Program-made: the position numbers and the translations under genes
The notes under the pieces: generated by a model
Database searches by the model: none
What the model was told of the DNA's origin: nothing
Seen by the model: only the letters and a program-made list of their open reading frames with translations
Assembly: GCA_963717985.1 (NCBI GenBank)
Contig: CAVQYC010000001.1
Location: forward strand, 434,001-498,000
Direction of reading: 5' to 3'
Length of the DNA: 64,000 bases
Source of the DNA: BOG-1155 sp963717985
GTDB taxonomy: Bacteria; Desulfobacterota; Syntrophorhabdia; Syntrophorhabdales; WCHB1-27
Part shown: positions 9,321 to 18,826 of the stretch, in pieces
How the letters are laid out: the number at the start of each line of letters is the position of its first letter
How positions within the stretch are numbered: the stretch's first letter is position 1

Positions 9321-10697
9321 ATGGCCAAAAACGCTGTGCATATTACCGACTTAACACTAAGGGATGGGCACCAATCCCTCTTTGCCACCAGGATGACCAC
9401 AGCCGATATGCTGCCGATAGCAGGGAAACTGGATGACATCGGCTTCTATTCGATGGAGGTGTGGGGTGGGGCAACCTTCGACGTCACGACGCGGTTCCTC
9501 AATGAAGATCCTTGGGACAGGGTGCGTCTCCTGAGAGAGAAGATGCCGAAAACGCCATTCCAGATGCTCCTTCGCGGCCAGAACCTGGTAGGGTACCGGC
9601 AGTATGCGGACGACGTCGTAGAGGCCTTTGTTGCCAAGGCCGCAGAGGTTGGCATCGACATTTTCCGCATTTTCGATGCCTTGAATGACGAGCGGAACTC
9701 TATCACCGCGTATAAGGCGGTCAAGAAGGCTGGAAAGCACATACAGGGTACCCTGTCATATGCGCTCACGGAACGGAGGATGGGCGGTCCGATCTTCAAC
9801 CTCGACTACTATGTGACAAAGGCCGAGAAGCTGGAGGAGATGGGGGCCGATTCCATCTGTATCAAGGATATGGCCGGTATCATATCTCCCTACGATGCCT
9901 ACGAGCTTGTCGCCGCCCTGAAGAAGACCCTGAAAGTTCCCGTCCATCTCCACACCCACTACACGAGCGGTATGGCCTCCATGGCGTGTCTCAAGGCGAT
10001 AGAAGCAGGGGCCGACGGCATCGATACCTGCGTCGCGCCCTTTGCCCTCAGGAGCTCCCACCCCGCGGCTGAACCCTTTATCGTGACCCTGTCAGGGACC
10101 GAGCGGGATACGGGCCTCGATCTCAAAAAATTTCCAGAGATCAACGACTATCTGGAGAGCATCGTCGAGAAGTACATGCAGTTCGCCGATACGACGAAGT
10201 TTTCCGCGATCGACATCGGCGTGCTCATGCACCAGATACCGGGCGGCATGATCAGCAACCTCGTGAGCCAGTTGAAGCAGGCAAAGGCCCTTCACCGCAT
10301 CAACGAGGTGTATGAAGAGATACCCAGGACACGGGCTGAAATGGGCTATCCCCCGCTCGTCACCCCTACGAGCCAGATTGTTGGGGTTCAGTCGGTGATG
10401 AACGTGCTTATGGGCAGATACAAAGTGATCACAAGAGAGGTAAAAGATTACTTTTATGGCCTCTATGGCCGTCCTTCGGCGCCGGTGAACGAGGAAATCA
10501 GGAAAAAGGCGTTGAAGGGCTACGAGAGGGGGGAGACGCCTATCGACGCCCGGCCCGGCGATGTGCTCGAACCCGAGCTGCCCAAGGCGCGCGAGGCCCT
10601 GAAAGGTATATCGGACAGGATGGAGGATATACTGATCTACGCGCTCTACCCGATGACGGGCCTGGAGTTCATCAAGAAGAAGTACGGAAAGGTGTAA
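9321..10697 (+). CDS. Biotin-dependent carboxyltransferase subunit (pyruvate carboxylase B / oxaloacetate decarboxylase alpha type)
   Basis: A 458-residue TIM-barrel carboxyltransferase with the signature TLRDGHQSL near residue 12, FRIFDALNDERN near 116, the carboxylated-lysine region SICIKDMAGI near 180, and the metal histidines VHLHTHYTSG near 210. It ends without a biotinyl-carrier domain (no AMKM), so carrier and biotin carboxylase must come from elsewhere. In an anaerobe it could supply oxaloacetate or act as a decarboxylase or transcarboxylase 5S subunit; the sequence alone does not decide. ATG follows AAAAGGAGAG. Confidence 0.85.
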   Translation: MAKNAVHITDLTLRDGHQSLFATRMTTADMLPIAGKLDDIGFYSMEVWGGATFDVTTRFLNEDPWDRVRLLREKMPKTPFQMLLRGQNLVGYRQYADDVVEAFVAKAAEVGIDIFRIFDALNDERNSITAYKAVKKAGKHIQGTLSYALTERRMGGPIFNLDYYVTKAEKLEEMGADSICIKDMAGIISPYDAYELVAALKKTLKVPVHLHTHYTSGMASMACLKAIEAGADGIDTCVAPFALRSSHPAAEPFIVTLSGTERDTGLDLKKFPEINDYLESIVEKYMQFADTTKFSAIDIGVLMHQIPGGMISNLVSQLKQAKALHRINEVYEEIPRTRAEMGYPPLVTPTSQIVGVQSVMNVLMGRYKVITREVKDYFYGLYGRPSAPVNEEIRKKALKGYERGETPIDARPGDVLEPELPKAREALKGISDRMEDILIYALYPMTGLEFIKKKYGKV

Positions 10698-10740
10698 GTA
10701 AGAGGCCGGCCGGCGCCCTCGCGCTGCCGGATGGATTTGT

Positions 10741-10776
10741 GCGGGGGATGCCCGGTGGATATGGGGCATCCCCCGC
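10741..10776 (+). terminator. Strong hairpin after the carboxyltransferase gene
   Basis: A perfect 13-base-pair stem (GCGGGGGATGCCC with its complement) and a 10-base loop. No T-run follows, so it may act as a Rho-dependent or mRNA-stabilising end rather than a classic intrinsic terminator. Confidence 0.5.
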
Positions 10777-10984
10777 ACAGAGATGCCCCGATCACCAAGA
10801 AGCTCCCTGCCCGATGACGGATGCGCTGCGCCCCTGCACACCACGCAGGGCGCGGCCGTCACGCCTCGTTCACGTGCTCGATTCTTTCCCGCTCTACGCA
10901 GCATAATGCGATTGACCTCAAGAACGCTTTGCAAAAAGCTCTAGAGGCCATCACCTCCCTGCGTTTTCTTCGCGACATTTCTTC

Positions 10985-11014
10985 TTGACAGGCGGAGCGG
11001 TTCAGTAGTATTAG
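10985..11014 (+). promoter_or_regulatory. Promoter for the iclR-molybdenum hydroxylase cluster
   Basis: Perfect TTGACA, 18-base spacer, TATTAG, about 35 bases before the likely GTG start of the regulator. GAGAACCT occurs twice just downstream (near 11022 and 11040) and could be part of an autoregulatory operator. Confidence 0.5.
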
Positions 11015-11048
11015 TATATAGAGAACCTCATACCTGTTGGGAGAACCT

Positions 11049-11828
11049 GTGACAGAGCATATGAAGGATGACCGTTACCTCGTGCCGGCGCTGGAGCAGG
11101 CCAGCCGCGTGCTCTTCTGCCTGGCTCGCGCCGATTCCACCCATACGAGCCTCAATGATGTGTGTGAGTCCGTGGGCATCCACAAGAGCAGGGCCTTTGC
11201 CATTCTCCATACGCTGAATAAATTCGGGTTTGTCCAGAGGAATGCGGAGGGGATGGGTTACTCTCTCGGCCCCGGTCTCGTCTCCCTCTCGCGGAGGTTT
11301 CTCGACAAGCTCAGCGCCCCGCGCCTGGCGGAGCCCATTCTGGCGGAATTGGCAAGAAAGACCGGAAATACGGCTGTCTTCGGATTGATAGCGGAAAAGT
11401 ATGTCTTCGTTGTCGCAAAACATGAAGGCGAACAGGCTGTTTCGATCACGATGCGTCTCGGGCAGCGCTTCCCCCTCTCCTATGGCTCCCACGGCAAGGC
11501 CATCGCGGCCCGCCTTCCCGAGAAAGAGCTCGATCTGCTCCTCCAGGAGGAGAAGCTCTATTTCCACGGGGAGCCGTCAAGGTTCGACAGGGACAGGCTC
11601 GGCAGGGAGATGGAAGCATGCCGCCGGGAAGGTTTTGCCCTTGACGTGGGAGAGATGGTGCAGGGCCTCACCACCGTGGCGGCGGCCGTCAACGGTGTGA
11701 GCGGCACACCGATCGGCTATATCGTGCTGATCGGCCTTTTTTCGGCGGAGACCGCCCGTGAGATGGGACCAAGCGTCGCCGGGGCAGGCAGGGCGCTCTC
11801 TCAGCAACTGGGGGCAAGTGAAGAGTAA
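11049..11828 (+). CDS. IclR-family transcriptional regulator
   Basis: About 259 residues. The N-terminal winged helix (LNDVCESVGIHKSRAFAILH) is followed by the IclR effector domain (RLGQRFPLSYGSHGKAIAA, then EGFALDVGEMVQGLTTVAAAV). IclR proteins usually control aromatic or acid catabolism, which fits the following genes. GTG at 11049 has GGGAG at good distance; TTG 11037 and ATG 11061 are alternatives. Its ligand cannot be read from sequence. Confidence 0.85.
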   Translation: MTEHMKDDRYLVPALEQASRVLFCLARADSTHTSLNDVCESVGIHKSRAFAILHTLNKFGFVQRNAEGMGYSLGPGLVSLSRRFLDKLSAPRLAEPILAELARKTGNTAVFGLIAEKYVFVVAKHEGEQAVSITMRLGQRFPLSYGSHGKAIAARLPEKELDLLLQEEKLYFHGEPSRFDRDRLGREMEACRREGFALDVGEMVQGLTTVAAAVNGVSGTPIGYIVLIGLFSAETAREMGPSVAGAGRALSQQLGASEE

Positions 11829-11886
11829 GGGGTCGCAGGAGGAAGGGCCGTGAGGGAAAGACGCAAAAAGACCTCGGAGGAAAGAG

Positions 11887-12426
11887 ATGGCGATGAATAG
11901 AGGGGAGGGGGCACGCGGGAAGGGCACGAGAACCGCACCGTGCGTCGAGCTTACCGTGAATGGGCGCGTATACCGCCTGGAGAAGGGGAGCGCATCGGGT
12001 GCGGTCGACCCCGCTCACACCCTGGCCCATACGCTCCGGGAGACCCTGGGTCTTATGGGTACGAAGGTGTCGTGCGACAACGGCGCGTGCGGCTGCTGCA
12101 CGGTTCTCATGGATGATAAGCCCGTTCTCTCCTGCATGACCCTGACTGTCGAATGTGATGGTAAGCGGATAACGACGATCGAGGGCCTGCGGGATGAGGA
12201 GACGGGCGGCCTCGATCCCCTCCAGCAAGCATTCATCGATCACTCGGCCTTTCAGTGCGGTTTCTGTACGCCGGGCATCATCATGAGCGCAAAAGCGCTC
12301 CTCAAGGAGAATCCATCTCCTACGGAGGAACAGGTAAAAGAGGCCCTTGCGGGCAACTTCTGCCGGTGTATAAGCCACTATCACGTAGTGCGGGCCGTCA
12401 TGGCCGCAGCCGGGCAAGGAAGGTAG
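11887..12426 (+). CDS. Molybdenum hydroxylase small subunit, two [2Fe-2S]
   Basis: Electron-transfer subunit of the xanthine dehydrogenase family, 179 residues. The plant-ferredoxin-type cluster motif CDNGACGCCTVLMD lies near residue 65 and the second, helical cluster is bound by CGFCTPG and GNFCRC. The closest types are the gamma subunits of 4-hydroxybenzoyl-CoA reductase and related hydroxylases. GGAGGAAAGAG precedes the ATG. The first ~20 residues are a non-conserved basic extension. It leads a three-gene operon with the Mo and FAD subunits. Confidence 0.9.
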   Translation: MAMNRGEGARGKGTRTAPCVELTVNGRVYRLEKGSASGAVDPAHTLAHTLRETLGLMGTKVSCDNGACGCCTVLMDDKPVLSCMTLTVECDGKRITTIEGLRDEETGGLDPLQQAFIDHSAFQCGFCTPGIIMSAKALLKENPSPTEEQVKEALAGNFCRCISHYHVVRAVMAAAGQGR

Positions 12427-12432
12427 CGAAAG

Positions 12433-14703
12433 ATGGCGAATACCTACCGATTCATAGGAAAAGCCACGCCCCGCAAGGACGCATTGGAGATTGTCACGGG
12501 AGGGATCCGGTATCTGAATGACCTTAGGGTGCCGGGCATGATCTATGGAAAGGTGTTAAGAAGTCCCCACCCCCATGCCCTGATAAAGAAGATTGACAAG
12601 AGTAAGGCCGAGGTCCTCGAGGGTGTGGAGGCTGTGCTCACGTGGGAGGATGTGCCCGATTGGAAGGGTGGTACCCCGCGATATACCCGTGTGTTGGACA
12701 AGAAAGTCCGCTATGTCGGTGATGCAGTGGCACTCGTTGCGGCAACAACCGAGCAGATCGCGGAAGAGGCCGTGCACCTGATAGGGGTGGAATATGAGCT
12801 TCTGCCCGCCGTTCTTTCAGTGGAGGACGCATTGAAACCGGGCGCCCCCGAGTTGTACGAGGAGTTCCCCGGAAACGTTGTGACCCCAGGCGTGCCGTTT
12901 TTCGGCCCCAAGAGCCTCAAGGAAGTGGTCATGGGAGACGTGGAACAAGGGTTCTCAGAGGCCGACGTGGTGACAGAAGGGACCTTTGGCTACGAAAACA
13001 TCCCCAACCCCCTGCCCCCTGAACCTCCGGGCGCCATAGCGTTGTGGGAGGAGCCGAACAAACTGACCATCTGGGTCTCGAACCAGGCCTCTTACATGGA
13101 CTCGGTAGTTCTTACCCACATTATGGGAAGGAAAGTGGCGGTGAGGAGTATTGGCGGACCCTGCGGCGGCAGCTTCGGATCGAAGTTCATGTCCTGGCAG
13201 GTCCAGTGCTATGCAACACTCCTGAGCAGAGCCACGGGGAAGCCGGTAAAACTCATCTTCACGAAGGAAGAGCATCTGGCCGCTTTTGTCATGCGTCCTG
13301 CCTCACGGATGCGGGCCAGGGTAGGCATGAAGAAGGATGGAACAGTAACGGCGGTGGAGGGTACCTGGCTCATCGACACGGGCTACTACTCACAGACGAC
13401 CCAGTCACAGGTAGCGGTCGGGTGCGGTGAGATACAGATCATGCTTCAGTGCCCCAACTGGGACCTGAGGCCCGTGATTGTCTGTACCAACCGAAATGCG
13501 TCAGGCATCGTGCGCGGCTTTGGGGGGCAGGAGCTGAAGTGCATCTTGATACCCCTTCTGAGCCTTGCCATGGAGAAGCTGAATATCGACCCTTTTGAAT
13601 TCCTGAAGAAGAGTTTCGTCAAGCCTGGAGGCGGCTACTTCTGGCGGGATGGCATCTGGTACACCTACAGGGGAGTTGACTACGGTCCTGCAATGGACAG
13701 GGGCGCGCAAGCCTTTGGGTGGAAGGAGAAATGGAAGGGTTGGCTCACGCCGAGTGCGGTCAACGGCGCAAAACAACGGGGCATCGGTGTGGGCGTCCAC
13801 GGGAATGCCGACATCGGTGAGGATGCCTCGGAAGCATACGTGCGCCTGAGCCCTGACGGCACCGCCATGCTTTTTTCCTGTGTAACCGAGCATGGCACCG
13901 GCCAGAGGACAAATTATGCAAAGATGGTTGCGGAGGTGCTGCAGATACCGCTGGAGAACGTCTCCATCACCCCGTCGGATTCCCTGACTAATCCCTACGA
14001 GTTCGGCCCCGCAGGCTCACGAGGGACCTATGCCATCGGCAGCGCCGTTATCAGGGCGGCGGAGGATGCACGGAATAAGCTTTTCGAGATTCTTGGTCCG
14101 ATGCTCGATGCGAATGCGGGAGACCTGGAGACGGTTGACGGGATGGTATTCTCGCGACAGAGTCCTGAAAAGAAGGTCTCCTGGAAGGCAATGGGTATTG
14201 ACCGCACCATCACCGGCCTTGGAAGGTTCGAGCCTGACTATACGCTCACCAATTGTATGATGACCTTCATCGAGGTTGAGGTGGACACGGAGTCGGGCAC
14301 GGTAAGTCTCATCAAGATCGTCAATGCCACCGATGCGGGGACCATCATCGATCCTCAGGGCCTCGAAGGACAGCTCAACGGGTGTCTCGGGTCTGCGGGT
14401 ATAGACAGTGCCCTCTTCGAGGAGACTATCCTCGATCGCTCCACGGGGCATATTCTCAATGCCAACATGATCGACTACAAGTGGCGCACCTTCCCGGAGT
14501 TGCCGCCCATAGAGAATGTAGTCCTGGAAACCCCCTTTCCCAGCCACCGATTTGGCGCTGTCGGGGTGGGCGAGGTCGCGACCTCGCCGGGGCCGTCTGC
14601 GGTCCTTATGGCGGTATCGAATGCAATAGGGACGCGGCTCTACGAGTACCCGGTGACACCCGAGAGGGTCTTGAGGACCCTGGGCAAGGGAGGCGCGAGA
14701 TGA
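12433..14703 (+). CDS. Molybdenum hydroxylase large (molybdopterin) subunit
   Basis: A 756-residue Mo-pterin catalytic subunit. Visible: the hammerhead domain start (GKATPRKDALEIVTGG), GGPCGGSFGSK near residue 240 in place of the common GGGFGGK, ASGIVRGFGGQE near 355, and the C-terminal GVGEVATSP with the catalytic glutamate near 712. All parts needed for activity seem present. The family hydroxylates or (as 4-hydroxybenzoyl-CoA reductase) dehydroxylates aromatic rings; the exact substrate is unknown. It overlaps the next gene by 4 bases. Confidence 0.9.
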   Translation: MANTYRFIGKATPRKDALEIVTGGIRYLNDLRVPGMIYGKVLRSPHPHALIKKIDKSKAEVLEGVEAVLTWEDVPDWKGGTPRYTRVLDKKVRYVGDAVALVAATTEQIAEEAVHLIGVEYELLPAVLSVEDALKPGAPELYEEFPGNVVTPGVPFFGPKSLKEVVMGDVEQGFSEADVVTEGTFGYENIPNPLPPEPPGAIALWEEPNKLTIWVSNQASYMDSVVLTHIMGRKVAVRSIGGPCGGSFGSKFMSWQVQCYATLLSRATGKPVKLIFTKEEHLAAFVMRPASRMRARVGMKKDGTVTAVEGTWLIDTGYYSQTTQSQVAVGCGEIQIMLQCPNWDLRPVIVCTNRNASGIVRGFGGQELKCILIPLLSLAMEKLNIDPFEFLKKSFVKPGGGYFWRDGIWYTYRGVDYGPAMDRGAQAFGWKEKWKGWLTPSAVNGAKQRGIGVGVHGNADIGEDASEAYVRLSPDGTAMLFSCVTEHGTGQRTNYAKMVAEVLQIPLENVSITPSDSLTNPYEFGPAGSRGTYAIGSAVIRAAEDARNKLFEILGPMLDANAGDLETVDGMVFSRQSPEKKVSWKAMGIDRTITGLGRFEPDYTLTNCMMTFIEVEVDTESGTVSLIKIVNATDAGTIIDPQGLEGQLNGCLGSAGIDSALFEETILDRSTGHILNANMIDYKWRTFPELPPIENVVLETPFPSHRFGAVGVGEVATSPGPSAVLMAVSNAIGTRLYEYPVTPERVLRTLGKGGAR

Positions 14704-17045
14704 AAACGTTCACGCACTACAGCCCACGGTCAATCAGAGAAGCCCTTGAACTGCTTGAGAAACACAGGGGCAAGGTAAAGCTGAACGCGGGGGGCACAGA
14801 CCTTTTGGGTATACTGAAGGGGAGGGTCCTTTCCACCTATCCCGAGGCAATCATCGACCTTAAAGCTATAGATGGTCTGGACTACATCAGACAGGATGAA
14901 GACGGGCTAAGAATAGGCGCCGTGACGAAACTCGCCCGGATTGCCTCCTCTGCCATCGTTACACAGGGCTACAAGGTGCTTAGCGATGCCGCCCTGTCGG
15001 TAGCCACGCCGCAGGTCCGGAACATGTGCACCATAGGGGGCAACCTCGCCCAGGAGGTGCGCTGCTGGTACTACAGGTACCCGCACCACCTAGGCGGGCC
15101 GATCTCGTGCCTGCGGAAGGGCGGACCTATCTGCAATGCCCTTTCCGGCGATAACCGGTATCATTCCGTCTTTGGCGGCGCCCCCCTCGCGTCTTACCCC
15201 TGCGCGTCCCATTGTCCCGCCTCCACCGCCATACCGTCGTACCTGAGTCTCGTCAGAACGGGCAGCTTCACGGAGGCGGCACGCATAGTGAGTGATTTCA
15301 ACCCAATGCCTGCTATCACCGGCCGGGTGTGCCCCACGTTCTGTGAGCCGGAGTGCAAGCGGGGTGGCGTCGACGAGCCGGTGGCGATACGGTGTGTGGA
15401 GCGTGCCCTCGGCGACTATATGCTCGAGAGGATGGCCGAGGTCTATACGCCGCCCGATGCGGCCTCCGGCAAGGCCGTCGCTGTCATCGGATCAGGGCCT
15501 GCGGGACTTGCCGCTGCATATTACTTGAGGAAGTCGGGCCACCGGGTCGTTGTATTCGAGAGACTGCCGCAACCCGGTGGGATGCTTTTTTATGCCATAC
15601 CGCCCTTCCGCCTGCCCAAGGACGTGGTGAGCAGGCAGGTTCTGGCGCTCGAGGGCATGGGGATTACCTTCGAGTGCGACGTCAACGTGGACAAGGAGAG
15701 GTTTTCCGGCTTGAAATCCCGGTTCGACGCGATCCTTCTCGCGGCCGGCGCATGGAAAGAGAAGCGGCAGGGAATGAAAGGCGAGGGCCTGATAGTCTCG
15801 GGCCTCGACTTTCTGAAAAGGGTGAACGAAGGGATGAGGGCCGTGCCGGGCAGAAAGGTGGCCGTAATCGGGGGCGGGAACGTGGCCGTCGATGTAGCAA
15901 GGACACTCGTCCGGCTCGGGGCCGTGCCGGTCGTGCTGTACCGCAGGGGCCGGAAGGAAATGCCGGCATTCAAGGACGACGTGGAAAAGGCGCTGGAGGA
16001 GGGCGTGCGGTTCCGATTCCTCACCTCGCCCGTTCAGGCATCGAAGACCGCATCAGGGATAGCGCTCCGGTGCGAACGGATGGGTCTCGGCGCGCCTGAC
16101 GCATCCGTTCGCCGCCGGCCCGTGCCGAAACCCGGTTCAGGCTTTACCGCGGTCTATGATGCCGTCATAAAGGCCATCGGTGAGGAGCCGCAAGACTATC
16201 CGGTCTCCTCACCGTTCAACCAAAAGCGCAAGGCCGTCCGCTCGAACCACGTACTCGGCCCCGGCGTTTTTGCGGCCGGAGACTTTATCACAGGGCCATC
16301 GACCGTTGTTGCCGCAGTGGCTTCCGGCCGCGAGACGGCCCGCCGGATAGATCTGTCATTCCGCGCCGGCCACGCGGAAGCGGGCCCCGATGGGTTGGCG
16401 ACTCTGCCTACCCACCCCTTTTTAGAGAAGACAGGTCGCATCCGGACGATGGAGGCAACGCCTTCCGAGCGGGTGAGAAGCATCGATACCGAAGACACGC
16501 CAACATCTACGCGGGTAGAGATCGAGAAAGAGGCAGGCCGGTGCTTCAACTGTGGGTGCGTGGCAGTCAGCCCAACCGATGTGGGTACGGCGTTGGTAGC
16601 CCTGGATGCGCGGGTCGTCACCACGAAGAGGAGTATCGACGCGAGGGCCTTCTTCACCGCCGACGCGTGCACGTCTACGGTCCTCGACCAGGATGAGGTG
16701 ATTACCGAAATACAGATTCCCAGGCCCCCTGAAGGGGCCCGGCAGTGCTACCTGAAATTTACCCTGCGAAAGCCTGTCGATTTTGCCATCGTGAGCGTCG
16801 CAGCGGTCATTACAGCCCCTGACGGTGAGTGCAAGGACGCGCGCATAGCCCTGGGCGCCGTGGGTCCCGCGCCTATGCGGGCAATTGCTGCGGAAGAAGC
16901 AATTTGCGGGAAGCGGCTGAATGACGGGGCGGCTGCCGAGGCTGCCGAGGCTGCGCTCGCCGGGGCGGAACCGCTCAGCATGAACGGCTACAAGGTCGAG
17001 ATTGCGAAGCTCCTTATCAAGAGGGCCATTCTAGGTCATGAGTAA
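14700..17045 (+). CDS. Molybdenum hydroxylase FAD subunit with inserted GltD-like NAD(P)H oxidoreductase
   Basis: A 781-residue composite. Residues 1-120 are a CoxM/HcrB FAD domain (NAGGTDLLG, CTIGGNLAQ). C122, C137 and C145 are the first ligands of the [4Fe-4S] loop known from the beta subunit of 4-hydroxybenzoyl-CoA reductase. Where the fourth is expected, about 450 residues of GltD type intervene: an Fe-S domain (CASHCPASTAIPSY, GRVCPTFCEPECKR), an FAD Rossmann fold (AVIGSGPAGLAAAYYL) and an NAD(P) fold (VIGGGNVAVDVARTL). Then GCVAVSPTDVGTALVALDA resumes the host domain with its CO_deh_flav_C tail. The module probably links NAD(P)H to the Mo enzyme. The start overlaps the previous stop (ATGA). 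Confidence 0.9.
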   Translation: MKTFTHYSPRSIREALELLEKHRGKVKLNAGGTDLLGILKGRVLSTYPEAIIDLKAIDGLDYIRQDEDGLRIGAVTKLARIASSAIVTQGYKVLSDAALSVATPQVRNMCTIGGNLAQEVRCWYYRYPHHLGGPISCLRKGGPICNALSGDNRYHSVFGGAPLASYPCASHCPASTAIPSYLSLVRTGSFTEAARIVSDFNPMPAITGRVCPTFCEPECKRGGVDEPVAIRCVERALGDYMLERMAEVYTPPDAASGKAVAVIGSGPAGLAAAYYLRKSGHRVVVFERLPQPGGMLFYAIPPFRLPKDVVSRQVLALEGMGITFECDVNVDKERFSGLKSRFDAILLAAGAWKEKRQGMKGEGLIVSGLDFLKRVNEGMRAVPGRKVAVIGGGNVAVDVARTLVRLGAVPVVLYRRGRKEMPAFKDDVEKALEEGVRFRFLTSPVQASKTASGIALRCERMGLGAPDASVRRRPVPKPGSGFTAVYDAVIKAIGEEPQDYPVSSPFNQKRKAVRSNHVLGPGVFAAGDFITGPSTVVAAVASGRETARRIDLSFRAGHAEAGPDGLATLPTHPFLEKTGRIRTMEATPSERVRSIDTEDTPTSTRVEIEKEAGRCFNCGCVAVSPTDVGTALVALDARVVTTKRSIDARAFFTADACTSTVLDQDEVITEIQIPRPPEGARQCYLKFTLRKPVDFAIVSVAAVITAPDGECKDARIALGAVGPAPMRAIAAEEAICGKRLNDGAAAEAAEAALAGAEPLSMNGYKVEIAKLLIKRAILGHE

Positions 17046-17090
17046 TCCCATCGTAAGGACGATGAGGGCATGTCCGCAAAGGAGGTATCG

Positions 17091-18737
17091 ATGCCGATAG
17101 AGGGGTTTGAGCCGTACAGGCCGGAGGATGCGGATAGGTACGACAGACACAGGTGGTGGTTGGGGCTCACGTGGGGAGACGTCTTCGATAAGGCCACGGA
17201 TATCTATCCCGAGAAAGAGGGCCTCGCAGACGATACTGCCCGCTTCACTTACGGGGAGCTGCGTCGTAAGGTCGACCGGCTCGCGAAAGGCTTTATCGGG
17301 CTCGGGATCAGGCAGCGGGACTTCGTGCTCCTCCAGATACCCAACTGGCATGAGTACGTGATCGCATTTTTTGCGCTCCAGAAGGTGGGCGCCATTACCA
17401 TCCTCCTCATCAGCCGTCACGGCCCCGCCGAAATCGCCGCCGTGTGCGGCCTGACGCATCCCGTCGCGTGGATCGGGCCGGACCGCTACAGGAATACCGA
17501 CTATCCGGCCATGATTGGGCATATCATGAAAGAGGAGAAACAGTTGCGCCATGTCGTTACGGTGAGGGCGCAGGAACGCGCCGGCACTATCCGCCTGGAG
17601 AGCCTGATGGAGATGAGCGGACCGGCGGTAGTATCGGACGAGACACTGGCAGCCAGACGCCCGGACCCCCATGAGGTAGCGATGATACTGCTCACCGGAG
17701 GCACTACGGGCTTACCCAAGGCCGTACCCCGCACCCACAACGACTATATCGCGAGTGTGGAGTACCATAACAGGGCCTGGGAGATCACGGGCGAGGACGT
17801 GGTATTGACCGTTGCGCCCGTCAGCCACGCGCAGGGCATGCACACGGGCGTGGGGAGCGCTTTTTTTAATTATGCCAGGTACGTGCTTACCGATTCGACC
17901 GAGGCCCGGGACATTTGTAAAGTCATAGAACGGGAGAGGGTGACCGCGCTGCCCACAGTGCCCGCCCTCGTCCAGAGGATCCTCGACCTCCCGGACCTGG
18001 GAGCCTACGACCTGGGCTCTTTGAAGAAGATCTATGCAGGCGGCGCCCCCAGCACCCCGGAACTCGTGCGGAGCGTCTACGCGAGGCTGGGATGCAAATT
18101 CGTGAACAGCTTCGGCTCCGCCGAAGGGCTGGGCGCCATGACTCGTCTCGATATGGACCTGGAAACGATCTGTACCACCGTAGGCAGGAAGGATTGCCCG
18201 TATTCCATATATAAAGTCCTTGACCAGTACGGGCTTCCAGTGCCGACCGGTCACGAGGGGGAGCTTGTCGCAAAAGGCCCGGGCATCTTTACGGGCTACT
18301 TTAAATCAGCGGAAGACAACAAGAAGACCTTCACTGAAGACGGTTTTTTCAAGACAGGGGACCTGGCGAGGATAGACGAATCGGGCATTATCACGATTAC
18401 CGGCAGGATCAAGGAGACAATCCTCAGAGGCGGCGAAACGATCAGCGCCGTCGGCATAGAGCGGCTGATCAGCTCCCATCCCGCCGTTGCCGACGCGGCA
18501 GTGATAGGGATGCCGGATAAGTCCCTGGGCGAGCGCATCTGCGCCTATATCAGGCTGAAGGAGGGGGCCGAACTTTCTTTCGAGGGGTTGATCGCCCATA
18601 TGAAGAGCGTGGGCGCCTCCGTGTTGCAACTGCCCGAGCGCGTTGAGTTCACCGACGCCATTCCGCTGACCAATGTGGGAAAAGCGGACAAAAAAGCGCT
18701 CAAGGAGAACATAAGAAAGAAGCTGGGCGTGTCTTAG
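17091..18737 (+). CDS. Acyl-adenylate / acyl-CoA ligase (EntE-like)
   Basis: An ANL-superfamily enzyme of 548 residues: P-loop LLTGGTTGLPKAVPRTHND near 200, NSFGSAEGLG near 335, TGDLARIDESG near 415, GRIKETILRGGE near 430 and the C-terminal catalytic lysine in NVGKADKKAL. The N-terminus resembles 2,3-dihydroxybenzoate-AMP ligases, suggesting a hydroxylated aromatic acid as substrate. With the Mo hydroxylase next door, CoA activation of a hydroxybenzoate-like acid is a reasonable guess. The start at 17091 has AAAGGAGG at ideal spacing; 17070 is less likely. Confidence 0.85.
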   Translation: MPIEGFEPYRPEDADRYDRHRWWLGLTWGDVFDKATDIYPEKEGLADDTARFTYGELRRKVDRLAKGFIGLGIRQRDFVLLQIPNWHEYVIAFFALQKVGAITILLISRHGPAEIAAVCGLTHPVAWIGPDRYRNTDYPAMIGHIMKEEKQLRHVVTVRAQERAGTIRLESLMEMSGPAVVSDETLAARRPDPHEVAMILLTGGTTGLPKAVPRTHNDYIASVEYHNRAWEITGEDVVLTVAPVSHAQGMHTGVGSAFFNYARYVLTDSTEARDICKVIERERVTALPTVPALVQRILDLPDLGAYDLGSLKKIYAGGAPSTPELVRSVYARLGCKFVNSFGSAEGLGAMTRLDMDLETICTTVGRKDCPYSIYKVLDQYGLPVPTGHEGELVAKGPGIFTGYFKSAEDNKKTFTEDGFFKTGDLARIDESGIITITGRIKETILRGGETISAVGIERLISSHPAVADAAVIGMPDKSLGERICAYIRLKEGAELSFEGLIAHMKSVGASVLQLPERVEFTDAIPLTNVGKADKKALKENIRKKLGVS

Positions 18738-18826
18738 AGGGGACGTGAGGCAAAAAGGGGATGAGCTGAAGCTAAAGTCTTCACCGACGGCCTGTCTAAG
18801 GCCAGGCCACAAAAAGGGGGTAACAG

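Larger units (their letters stand above)
10698..11048. other. Intergenic stretch with hairpin and promoter
   Basis: No supported gene. It contains the hairpin at 10741-10776 and the IclR promoter at 10985-11014; the rest is featureless. Confidence 0.6.

Noticed and set aside
10377..10391. Third copy of the TTGGGGTTCAG repeat
   Set aside because: Short chance match inside the carboxyltransferase coding sequence, without the rest of the element.
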